A DNA stretch of 11,168 bases from the NCBI GenBank assembly GCA_002482925.1, contig DLGX01000017.1:1-11168 (forward strand). The letters are read 5' to 3'. A model generated the notes under the pieces. That model saw nothing but the letters and a program-made list of their open reading frames with translations, did no database searches and was not told the origin of the DNA. Made by a program: the position numbers and the translations under genes. Origin of the DNA: Candidatus Saccharibacteria bacterium UBA7683 (GTDB taxonomy: Bacteria; Patescibacteriota; Saccharimonadia; Saccharimonadales; UBA7683). Positions 1 to 5,880 of the stretch are shown piece by piece; position 1 is the first letter of the stretch; every line of letters starts with the position of its first letter.

Positions 1-197
1 CTAAGCCACGGCGCTATCTTTACTAGTGTTTCACGACCATTTTTTGGAATTTTGTAAGGTGCTTTTTCGCCCAGAACACCATCAAGTGCTTTTTCAAGGG
101 GAGCAAGTGGCCCGCTTAGTTTTGTACTTATTCGAGTTGCTGCGTCATTAGCACGCGCAGTACTAGTCTTCTTAGGATCGTTGGTATTAGTTGCCAT
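1..197 (-). CDS. Hypothetical protein, N-terminal 65 residues only (runs off the left edge)
   Basis: Only the N-terminal part is present; the reading frame stays open from the ATG at 197 to the window edge. The first ~25 residues are polar and rich in Thr, Lys and Asn, followed by a segment with LDGVLGEKAP and then NGRETLVKIAPW, where a hydrophobic stretch seems to begin just as the sequence ends. That layout (polar cytosolic N-terminus, then a membrane part) suggests a small integral membrane protein, but no family can be assigned from this fragment. The start is well supported: a strong Shine-Dalgarno GGAGGA lies 4 nt upstream (plus-strand 202-207) and a promoter-like pair lies further upstream. 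The gene is divergent from the ATP-grasp operon. Confidence 0.75.
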   Translation of the reverse strand, partial: MATNTNDPKKTSTARANDAATRISTKLSGPLAPLEKALDGVLGEKAPYKIPKNGRETLVKIAPWL

Positions 198-229
198 ATA
201 TTCCTCCATTAAAAACGTTAGTTAACTTA

Positions 230-258
230 ATAATGCCAAATAAGTTTAAAAAATACAA
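230..258 (-). promoter_or_regulatory. Putative promoter of the truncated minus-strand gene
   Basis: Read on the minus strand, TTGTAT (plus 253-258) is followed after 17 nt by CATTAT (plus 230-235), and a TG sits at the extended -10 position. Transcription would start near 223, giving a short leader that contains GGAGGA before the ATG at 197. This is a pattern match only. Confidence 0.45.
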
Positions 259-269
259 CAAACCATACT

Positions 270-284
270 ATGATCACAGATCAT
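270..284. promoter_or_regulatory. Perfect inverted repeat overlapping a -35 element (candidate operator)
   Basis: ATGATC-ACA-GATCAT has perfect 6-bp arms around a 3-nt spacer. Its last base is the first base of the TTGACT -35 hexamer of the operon promoter, and it sits between the two divergent promoters. The position suits a repressor site, but no regulator gene is visible nearby and a 6-bp palindrome can arise by chance. Confidence 0.35.
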
Positions 285-313
285 TGACTTTTAGTAATAA
301 AATATGCTATAAT
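284..313 (+). promoter_or_regulatory. Extended -10 promoter of the ATP-grasp/RimBK operon
   Basis: TTGACT (284-289), an 18-nt spacer and a consensus TATAAT (308-313) preceded by TG at 305-306 form the best promoter in the window. The expected start of transcription, about 7 nt after the hexamer, falls on the ATG at 320, so the mRNA would be leaderless. Confidence 0.7.
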
Positions 314-319
314 ATGGTG

Positions 320-1435
320 ATGATTAATGCTGAAACAGAAATACTACTACCTGGTCAAGATTTTGACGCTATTGCTGTAATCAATATTCCTAAAGGTAGA
401 ATGAATATACCCGAAGCACACGATTTCTACCCAGATCCCAGACTTGCAAACGAATGGGGACGAGACAGGTTTATTTCATTTGTTGCCGCAGAAGGTGTTG
501 AGCCGTTTGTAACCCGCGGCGCTACCTACTACGATCTTGAAGAACGTGAAGTCAGGCTTCTGCGTCCTCACGTAGATATTCAAGGAATACCCCCGCACGT
601 TGAACCAATAGGCAGGTATTCAGTCTCAGATGTTGGTGTAATTCATAATAATGCAGGTGCGCTACCAATTGAGGGTGTAGCTACGCAGCTTAACGAGCCC
701 TCAGTACGCGCGCTAGCAGTTGATAAACATCAAACGGCTAGCTTACTAAAGAAAGCTGGTCTTCATGAAGGATCAGTGGCTATCCTAAAAGACACAGCGT
801 TTAACCCAGATGTACTCGATGAAATTATGGGTACGACTGTTTTTGTAAAGCCACGGTTCGGTTCGCGTAGTGAAGGTGTTTTAGGGAAGATGACTAAATC
901 GGAAGTCGCTACAGCCTTACAAGAAGCAGATCAAACAGATTATGTTGTTGAAGGTGTTATGGATTATTCCCACCGATGGCCAGGCACAATCAAGGCCGTC
1001 GATGAAGAAAACCAAGCAATTCTCGATAGAGCCAATCTTGAAGCTGCCAATAAAGAACTCCGAGCGTATAGTTTTGGTAAAGGAGAGTTCTATTATGTAG
1101 GTCGTGTTGCGCGTGAGGGTGAAACTGATTTTGCTGCGGATGATTGGGTTTTCTTAGTCCAAGATTCTATTCCAAGTACGGTAAGGGCCGTTGCGAACGA
1201 AGTATATTTGCAGTTTGTTGAAGCCACTGGGGTTAGCGAACTGCACCTTGGTATAGATATGCCATATGCATCAACGCCAAGTTCGGGCGGCGAACCATCG
1301 TGGCGAGTCGGTGAAGTAAATGCCGGAGAACCGCAACTTGCAAAGTACAGTGAAAACGTTCAGGCTGCAGACGATTTACGTAAGCACTTAGCTGTTCAAA
1401 TTGCAAGAATTGCGAGAAAGCGAAGTTTGGCTTAA
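320..1435 (+). CDS. ATP-grasp ligase (carboxylate-amine ligase type), substrate unknown
   Basis: A protein of 371 residues with an ATP-grasp layout: a pre-ATP-grasp region with DKHQT (135-139) and LLKKAGL, a lysine and glycine-rich nucleotide loop in FVKPRFGSRSEG (175-186), a VVEGVMDY strand (209-216), and the metal-binding end GEVNAGEPQL (331-340) with E332 and N334. Enzymes of this fold activate a carboxylate as acyl phosphate and join it to an amine. The order of blocks resembles RimK and the ATP-grasp half of cyanophycin synthetase, but the substrate-binding parts are not recognisable. The frame is open further upstream to 191, but that would overlap the divergent gene and its promoter. 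The start at 320 was chosen because TATAAT ends 6 nt before it; ATG 314 is a less likely alternative. It is the first gene of the run, 21 nt before the Mur-ligase gene. Confidence 0.8.
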   Translation: MINAETEILLPGQDFDAIAVINIPKGRMNIPEAHDFYPDPRLANEWGRDRFISFVAAEGVEPFVTRGATYYDLEEREVRLLRPHVDIQGIPPHVEPIGRYSVSDVGVIHNNAGALPIEGVATQLNEPSVRALAVDKHQTASLLKKAGLHEGSVAILKDTAFNPDVLDEIMGTTVFVKPRFGSRSEGVLGKMTKSEVATALQEADQTDYVVEGVMDYSHRWPGTIKAVDEENQAILDRANLEAANKELRAYSFGKGEFYYVGRVAREGETDFAADDWVFLVQDSIPSTVRAVANEVYLQFVEATGVSELHLGIDMPYASTPSSGGEPSWRVGEVNAGEPQLAKYSENVQAADDLRKHLAVQIARIARKRSLA

Positions 1436-1456
1436 TATCCAAAGAGAGATAACCAT

Positions 1457-2722
1457 ATGCATAAAATATCTATAACCGGCACTAAAGGTAAAACAACAGT
1501 TGTAAACATAACAGCACAGGTACTCCAAGCTATGAATCACAATGTGCTTCATGTGGATACTACTGGGCACTTTGTAAATGGCGAACGCCGTTCAACACTC
1601 GAAGAATCTAAAGAAATCTGGGGACTAGTTCCTACTGTATGTCCTGGGCGATACCTATGGGAAGTTAAGCAAGACAAATCGCTTGAAAATGGAGTTGCAG
1701 TATTAGAATGCGCCGTTGGTAGCAGTGCAATTTCAGGCTTAGGCTACCGAGCGCACGAAGTCGGTGTGTTTTTAAATGTGTTTGAAGACCACCTTGGTTC
1801 TTCAGAGCGACTAAAATCACGTCGTGATATTGCCGAAGCAAAATCTTTTATATTTTCTCGTCTTCAAACCGAAGGCTACGCAGTATTTAATGCAGATGAC
1901 GAACTTGTAGTGCAGCAGCTTTCTGTAATTTCACCTCATCTCGGCGCAACTCTTGTGCCTTGTGGTCTAGAATTTAAATACTTCGACGTAGCAGCCCACG
2001 TTAAATCGGGCGGTTCATATATTACTGTTGAAGGTGAAAACGTTGTGCTAAAAAATATGTCAGATACGGTAGTAATCTGTGACCTTACAAAAATGCCATG
2101 GACTTTTAATGGCCACTATCAGCCATCGGTATATAACACCATGTTCGTAGCGGCAAGCATTCTTTCGTTCTACAAGTTACAGGTTCCAGAAAACTTACGT
2201 TCAGCGCTTGAGGCTTCACGGCTTGATAAGTACGGCGGAAGACTCACTGTTCTAAAAGCAGAAAATGGCGCACAGATAATTGCAGATTACGCGCACGAAA
2301 AAGTATCGCTTGGTACCATAGGCACGTTAGCGCACGAACTTGTTAAACCTGGCGGTAAAGTAATAGGCGTAGTTCGTTTAGCTCATGATAGAACAGATGA
2401 ATTACTACAAGAAACTGGCCATATAATTGCCGAAAGCTTCGACTACGTTATTGTCTACGACAAAATCGATGGCTTTCTTAGAAAACCAAGAAATGTACGA
2501 AGCAAAAAGTTTCCGCAGATTATTGGTAAAACATCAGAAATAATCGCAACTGCCGTTAAAGAAAAGAACCGAAACTGCGAACGCATTATTCGCGAAGATG
2601 AAGCAATTGCGCGTGCAGCTGAACTTGCTGGCCCAGAAGATGTAGTTGTTTCGATTGTAAACGACGAAATTGAGCGTTCAATTGAATTTATTAAGGCCAG
2701 CTTTAAAGCGGAGTTTGTGTAA
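1457..2722 (+). CDS. Mur-ligase-family protein resembling the C-terminal half of cyanophycin synthetase
   Basis: A 421-residue ATP-dependent amide ligase of the Mur fold. Visible motifs are the P-loop GTKGKTT (8-14, Lys replacing the usual Asn), AVLECAVGSS followed by GLGYRAHEVGVFLNVFEDHLG (about 95-114), AEAKSF (127-131) with the lysine typical of the central domain, FNADDE (144-149), ADYAHEK (276-282) in place of the usual DYAHNP, and a C-terminal domain with VVRLAHDRTDELL and DEAIARAAELAGPEDVVV. The GLGY...DHLG block and the C-terminal pattern match the Mur-ligase part of cyanophycin synthetase (CphA) better than MurC-F or folylpolyglutamate synthase. In CphA this domain adds a side-chain amino acid to a peptide backbone made by the ATP-grasp domain; here the two activities would sit on neighbouring genes. 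A purine-rich AGAGAG precedes the ATG. The stop overlaps the next start (TAATG). Substrate unknown. Confidence 0.8.
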   Translation: MHKISITGTKGKTTVVNITAQVLQAMNHNVLHVDTTGHFVNGERRSTLEESKEIWGLVPTVCPGRYLWEVKQDKSLENGVAVLECAVGSSAISGLGYRAHEVGVFLNVFEDHLGSSERLKSRRDIAEAKSFIFSRLQTEGYAVFNADDELVVQQLSVISPHLGATLVPCGLEFKYFDVAAHVKSGGSYITVEGENVVLKNMSDTVVICDLTKMPWTFNGHYQPSVYNTMFVAASILSFYKLQVPENLRSALEASRLDKYGGRLTVLKAENGAQIIADYAHEKVSLGTIGTLAHELVKPGGKVIGVVRLAHDRTDELLQETGHIIAESFDYVIVYDKIDGFLRKPRNVRSKKFPQIIGKTSEIIATAVKEKNRNCERIIREDEAIARAAELAGPEDVVVSIVNDEIERSIEFIKASFKAEFV

Positions 2723-3213
2723 TGGACAGCCAAAAAGAACTCACCATAATTGGTCGCGCAGAACGAATTGGGTTTCCTGAACTCGATATCATAAGCGTAC
2801 CCGCAAAAGTGGATACTGGTGCTGACGCAAGTTCTATCTGGGCAGATAACGTTGTATTAAAAAAAGACGGCTTGTACGTGATCTTTTTTAGCCCAGATAG
2901 CGAATATTACACTGGTCTTACCCATATATTTCCTAAAAACACGTATTCTGTAACCCGTATTGCTAATTCATTTGGTCATAAAGAAATTAGGTACAAACTG
3001 AAGTTAAAAGTTAAAATAAAGAAGCGAGTAGTTCGTGCAACATTTACACTTTCAGACCGTTCTGAAAAACTTTACCCAATACTACTCGGCAGAAAACTTT
3101 TAAACGGAAAATTTTTAGTAGATGTTCAAAAAGGCAAACCGCTACGCACAGCTGAAGTAGCACGAAGCGAAAAGCTTAAAACTGAACTTAAGAATATGAA
3201 GGGCAATGTATGA
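2722..3213 (+). CDS. rimB: RimB-type retropepsin-like protease (PF05618 family)
   Basis: A 163-residue soluble protein. It has the aspartic-protease motif in VPAKVDTGADASS (catalytic Asp31 in DTGA, 31-34) and the family's C-terminal signature LSDRSEKLYPILLGRKLL (110-127) followed by FLVDV. The family is often annotated as an ATP-dependent zinc protease, but its fold is that of a single-domain retropepsin, which would act as a dimer. In Pseudomonas, RimB removes glutamates that RimK adds to ribosomal protein S6. The adjacency to rimK here (4-nt ATGA overlap) supports the same pairing. The start is fixed by GGAG at 2710-2713 and the 1-nt overlap with the preceding stop. The middle (about 45-75) is more divergent. 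The symbol is by family resemblance and context; the target could also be the product of the two upstream ligases. Confidence 0.8.
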   Translation: MDSQKELTIIGRAERIGFPELDIISVPAKVDTGADASSIWADNVVLKKDGLYVIFFSPDSEYYTGLTHIFPKNTYSVTRIANSFGHKEIRYKLKLKVKIKKRVVRATFTLSDRSEKLYPILLGRKLLNGKFLVDVQKGKPLRTAEVARSEKLKTELKNMKGNV

Positions 3214-4124
3214 ACATAGTTATTCTTTCAAATGGTACAGCTAACTATTCAACAAAACGTCTCAAAGAAGAGGCGCTGGCTCGAGGCCACAATGTTCGGG
3301 TTGTAAAGTATAAAAACTGTTATGCTGCCATGGAGCAAAGCAACCCTGCCGTAAGCTATAAGGGTGAAGATCTTCGTAATGTTGATGCGATTATTCCTCG
3401 TATCGCCAGTAGCATGACCAGATATGGTACAGCTATTGTGCGTCAATTTGAAATGCAAGGTGTGTATAGCACCGCTAATTCTATTGCTATTGTACGATCG
3501 CGAGATAAACTCCGAAGTCTTCAGTTACTTGCAAAAGCTGGCGTGGGTATTCCAAAGACCGTGTTTTCACGAAATACTGCCGACATCGATGATTTACTAG
3601 AACAAGTTGGCGGAACTCCTGTCATCATTAAGCTTGCTCGTGGAACACACGGAAATGGCGTTGTGTTAGCTGAGACCAAGAAGGCGGCGAAATCTGTACT
3701 ACAAGCATTTTATCTTCATAATGAAGATGGAACCAACATACTACTTCAAGAATTCGTAGAAGAATCAGCTGGCGAGGACATCCGTGTATTGGTAGTTGGC
3801 GGGCGCGTGATTGCAAGTATGAAGCGCCAAAGTCTCGACGACGATTTTAGAAGTAATTTACATCAAGGTGGTGAAGGTACGGCTATCAAGCTTACTGAAG
3901 AAGAAAAGAAGACTGCACTTAAGGCTGCAAAAGCCATGGGACTTCCTATCTGTGGTGTTGATTTGATGCGCTCAAGTCGTGGGCCGCTTGTGCTAGAAGT
4001 AAACTCAAGTCCAGGATTAGGTGGAATTGAAAAAGTCACCGGTAGGAACGTAGCAGCGAAGGTAATTGATTATGTGGAAATCAATGCAAAACGACGCAAC
4101 AAAAAAGACAAAGTTGGCGCGTAA
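3210..4124 (+). CDS. rimK: RimK, ATP-grasp alpha-L-glutamate ligase
   Basis: A 304-residue protein, very close in length and sequence pattern to E. coli RimK, which adds glutamates to the C-terminus of ribosomal protein S6 and can also make free poly-glutamate. Recognisable blocks are an N-terminal ILSNGTANYSTKRL, VDAIIPRIASSMTRYG (58-73), DK at 99-100 in SRDKLRSLQLLAKAG, Lys141 with the GTHGNG loop (145-150), LLQEFVEE (178-185), DIRVLVVGGRV (190-200), DFRSNLHQGG (212-221), GVDLM (249-253), and LEVNSSPGLGGIE (262-274) with the metal-binding Glu263 and Asn265. GAAGGG lies 7 nt before the ATG, and the start overlaps the rimB stop. The tail after residue 291 is basic. The next gene begins inside the last 53 nt. 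Confidence 0.92.
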   Translation: MNIVILSNGTANYSTKRLKEEALARGHNVRVVKYKNCYAAMEQSNPAVSYKGEDLRNVDAIIPRIASSMTRYGTAIVRQFEMQGVYSTANSIAIVRSRDKLRSLQLLAKAGVGIPKTVFSRNTADIDDLLEQVGGTPVIIKLARGTHGNGVVLAETKKAAKSVLQAFYLHNEDGTNILLQEFVEESAGEDIRVLVVGGRVIASMKRQSLDDDFRSNLHQGGEGTAIKLTEEEKKTALKAAKAMGLPICGVDLMRSSRGPLVLEVNSSPGLGGIEKVTGRNVAAKVIDYVEINAKRRNKKDKVGA

Positions 4125-4545
4125 AGCGCTATTGGCAGTAGTTTTGGCAGTACTTTGTGGAAGTGTATTTTTTGCGATTAATTCGCAAAAACAAACCAAG
4201 ACTGTGTATGTAAATGAAACTAAACTTACTGCTCAAATTGCGACGAGTTCGCAGGAACAAAAACGAGGACTCTGCTGTCGTGATTATTTGGCAAAAAATT
4301 CCGCCATGTTGTTTATATATGACCAGCCTGGAGATTATCGCTTCTGGATGAAAGATACTAAAATCCCACTTGATATATATTGGATTAATTCTGAAAAACG
4401 AATTGTCCATATTGAACACAGTGTACAGCCTGAAAGTTACCCAAAAAGTTTTGGAAGTGAAAAAGCCGCCCAGTATATTTTAGAAACCAATGCTGGGTTC
4501 GCCAAAACGCACAGTATAAACGTTGGCGATACTGTAAAGTTTTAA
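4072..4545 (+). CDS. Membrane-anchored DUF192 protein
   Basis: A 157-residue protein with a basic N-terminus, one hydrophobic segment at about 17-36 (signal anchor, no lipobox seen) and an extracytoplasmic DUF192 domain. Family hallmarks are RGLCCRDYL (65-73), a variant of the common RGLM(F/Y)R, then AMLFIYDQPGDYRFWMKDT (78-96), IPLDIYWI (98-105) and YILETNAGFAKTHSINVGDTV (135-155). The family is small, often exported, and has no settled biochemical function. The start at 4072 is preferred because AAGG (4059-4062) stands 9 nt upstream; ATG 4084 and an upstream TTG are alternatives. This start overlaps rimK by 53 nt, which implies translational coupling and ties the gene to the operon, although its role there is unclear. 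The adjacent pair Cys68-Cys69 replaces Met-Phe and is unusual. Confidence 0.8.
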   Translation: MWKSMQNDATKKTKLARKALLAVVLAVLCGSVFFAINSQKQTKTVYVNETKLTAQIATSSQEQKRGLCCRDYLAKNSAMLFIYDQPGDYRFWMKDTKIPLDIYWINSEKRIVHIEHSVQPESYPKSFGSEKAAQYILETNAGFAKTHSINVGDTVKF

Positions 4546-4578
4546 TTCTGATATCTGTTCAGTACAAAGTTGGTATGC

Positions 4579-4597
4579 TACCATAAGCTCTATGGTA
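4579..4597. promoter_or_regulatory. Inverted repeat TACCATA-N5-TATGGTA spanning a -10 element and a start codon
   Basis: Perfect 7-bp arms (4579-4585 and 4591-4597) with a 5-nt spacer. The left arm contains a -10-like TACCAT preceded by TG at 4576-4577 (extended -10); the right arm contains the ATG at 4592. The same arrangement occurs at 8126-8146. It could be an operator, a hairpin at the mRNA 5' end, or both. Confidence 0.5.
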
Positions 4598-5080
4598 GAT
4601 CTCATAGCTCTTGGTTTAACACTGCTCATTGTGGCCGCCGTTTTCATTCGTAAGACAAGCGCGGGTGTTGCTATTTTAGCCTTGCTTGCCGGTGTCATGC
4701 TCGACCAGCTACTCAGTAGTTGGCTACTTGGTTTACTACCACCTAGCACGCTACAAAAGAGTGAATATATACCAGTTGCAGTGCATTTACTCATTACCTT
4801 CACTCCTGTAGTCGCTACAATAGTTGCGGTAAGAGTTTCGCGCCATAATGCCATACTTTCATTGCTCACCGGCCTAATGCTCGGGTTTTTAGTAACGTTT
4901 TTCGGCATTCAAATCGTAGCTACACTGCCGCAGGTAGTTGAACCAGCAAAGAACTCTGGATTACTTCACTTTCTTCAGCCATATCAAAACACAATACTGG
5001 CAGGCGGTGCAGTTTTAGCAATAGTTGAAATGATTGCCAGCCATCATGCAAAACCTGCAGACAAGAACAAAAAGAAATAA
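4592..5080 (+). CDS. Small polytopic membrane protein, function unknown
   Basis: A 162-residue, strongly hydrophobic protein that I do not recognise. Likely membrane segments lie at about 3-19, 24-47, 60-81, 88-112 and 132-150, and the C-terminus ends in a Lys-rich cytosolic tail (KPADKNKKK). There are few charged residues inside the membrane part; RVSRHN (81-86) would be a short loop. No catalytic motif is visible. The ATG at 4592 has no Shine-Dalgarno and follows a -10-like TACCAT by 7 nt, so translation is probably from a leaderless mRNA. It lies 46 nt after the DUF192 gene but appears to have its own promoter. Start certainty is good, because no alternative ATG lies upstream in frame before 4560. 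Confidence 0.75.
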   Translation: MVDLIALGLTLLIVAAVFIRKTSAGVAILALLAGVMLDQLLSSWLLGLLPPSTLQKSEYIPVAVHLLITFTPVVATIVAVRVSRHNAILSLLTGLMLGFLVTFFGIQIVATLPQVVEPAKNSGLLHFLQPYQNTILAGGAVLAIVEMIASHHAKPADKNKKK

Positions 5081-5100
5081 TTTTCCAGATTATTAAACGC

Positions 5101-5129
5101 TTGCCTTCTATCTGTTAATGTGAGAAAAT
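5101..5129 (+). promoter_or_regulatory. Putative promoter for the tRNA-Lys leader transcript
   Basis: TTGCCT (5101-5106), a 17-nt spacer and GAAAAT (5124-5129), with TG at 5121-5122 in the extended -10 position. Transcription would start near 5136, about 130 nt before the tRNA. The -10 hexamer is weak. Confidence 0.4.
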
Positions 5130-5135
5130 AACCAA

Positions 5136-5266
5136 GTCCTCAAAGGTTTATACCCAAATTCAAAAACAAAGCAAATGCGACTTTTTGGATTTGAGAGGAA
5201 GCGTATAGCGATAAATCGAAGCTTTTGCCTTTAGGCAGAACGAGATCAAAGCGACAACGCTGACGA
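5136..5266 (+). ncRNA. Structured leader or small RNA upstream of tRNA-Lys (candidate)
   Basis: No coding frame is supported here, but the sequence folds well by eye. A 12-bp hairpin with one G-U pair joins 5155-5166 to 5182-5193. Downstream, nested stems form a junction: AGCGT (5200-5204) with ACGCT (5257-5261), enclosing CGAT/ATCG (5209-5212/5215-5218) and GCTTT/AAAGC (5221-5225/5248-5252), the latter enclosing TGCC/GGCA (5226-5229/5234-5237). The unit ends directly at the tRNA. It may be a 5' leader removed by RNase P or an independent RNA. The individual stems are short, so this needs covariation support. Confidence 0.35.
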
Positions 5267-5343
5267 GGGCCAATAGCTCAGCTGGTTAGAGCACCTGCCT
5301 TTTAAGCAGGGTGTCCTGGGTTCAAGTCCCAGTTGGCCCTCCA
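5267..5343 (+). tRNA. tRNA-Lys (anticodon UUU) with encoded CCA
   Basis: A complete cloverleaf: acceptor GGGCCAA (5267-5273) with TTGGCCC (5333-5339), D stem GCTC/GAGC, anticodon stem CCTGC/GCAGG around the loop CTTTTAA with anticodon TTT at 5301-5303, a 5-nt variable loop, and T stem CTGGG/CCCAG with TTCAAGT. Discriminator T5340 is followed by CCA in the DNA. TTT decodes AAA and AAG as lysine. An intrinsic terminator follows within 10 nt. Confidence 0.97.
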
Positions 5344-5350
5344 AATACTT

Positions 5351-5379
5351 AAGTAATATCAAATTGGTATTACTTTTTT
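5351..5379 (+). terminator. Intrinsic terminator after tRNA-Lys
   Basis: AAGTAATATC (5351-5360) pairs with GGTATTACTT (5366-5375), 10 bp including one G-U, around a 5-nt loop. A run of six T (5374-5379) overlaps the end of the stem. The stem is AT-rich but the form is classical. Confidence 0.75.
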
Positions 5380-5459
5380 ATTTAACGTAGGCTATTCGTT
5401 TAAATTTTTTCAAGCTTATGTTTAACTAGGGTTAGTACAAACTTAATCTTTAAAATACT

Positions 5460-5840
5460 ATGCCTGAACGAAGAATCATTTTATTAGAACAAGATGAGCA
5501 CTTAAGTGATGCACTTACCAACATGTTTGAAGCGTTCGGTGGTGTAGTTAAATCGGCGCATACGTTTGAAGACGCACAAAGATTAATAGATGAAGCAGAT
5601 CCTGATGACTTTGATATTGCAATAATAGATACCCCTCGTTCACGTGACGCTACAGATTCTGAAGACGGAACCGAACTTATAAGACAGTTAAGAACAAAAA
5701 AATCAGGAACGCTTTTAGTGGGAATTTCAGGCCCAGGCGAATTACCTGGAGTTGATGTGAATGTAAATCCACTAGACCTTGCTCAATTACGTATGTTGGT
5801 AGAAGCTGCATATACTGAACCACTTCGCGAAGCTGTGTAA
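5460..5840 (+). CDS. Stand-alone, degenerate response-regulator receiver-like protein
   Basis: A 126-residue, single-domain protein with the alternating fold of a CheY-like receiver. RIILLEQDEHLSDAL (5-19) corresponds to the first strand and acidic pocket, DIAIIDTPRS (52-61) carries Asp57 where the phosphorylated Asp sits, LLVGIS (85-90) corresponds to the fourth strand, and NPLDLAQL (103-110) corresponds to the usual KPF block. Two key sites look changed: the second acidic residue of the pocket reads Gln11, and the conserved Lys reads Asn103. Phosphorylation may therefore be weak or lost. There is no output domain and no histidine kinase nearby. The ATG has no Shine-Dalgarno; TAAAAT at 5451-5456 or TTAATC at 5443-5448 could be its -10, so the promoter is unclear. 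The gene lies 41 nt before comEC but may be transcribed separately. Confidence 0.65.
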   Translation: MPERRIILLEQDEHLSDALTNMFEAFGGVVKSAHTFEDAQRLIDEADPDDFDIAIIDTPRSRDATDSEDGTELIRQLRTKKSGTLLVGISGPGELPGVDVNVNPLDLAQLRMLVEAAYTEPLREAV

Positions 5841-5868
5841 ATTTCAAAAGTATTTAATAAACATTTGT

Positions 5869-5874
5869 TAGTCT
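5869..5874 (+). promoter_or_regulatory. Putative extended -10 element before comEC
   Basis: TAGTCT with TG at 5866-5867 lies 6 nt before the ATG at 5881. No good -35 is seen. It fits the leaderless pattern of other starts in the window. Confidence 0.3.
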
Positions 5875-5880
5875 TTCCGT

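Noticed and set aside
191..319. Upstream extension of the ATP-grasp gene from TTG 191
   Set aside because: It would overlap the divergent gene's start and cover both promoters; the extension has no ATP-grasp features and a perfect extended -10 ends 6 nt before ATG 320.
4480..4908. Minus-strand 142-codon open frame
   Set aside because: It is the shadow of the membrane protein gene at 4592-5080 and of the DUF192 gene end; composition is Ser/Thr-rich noise.
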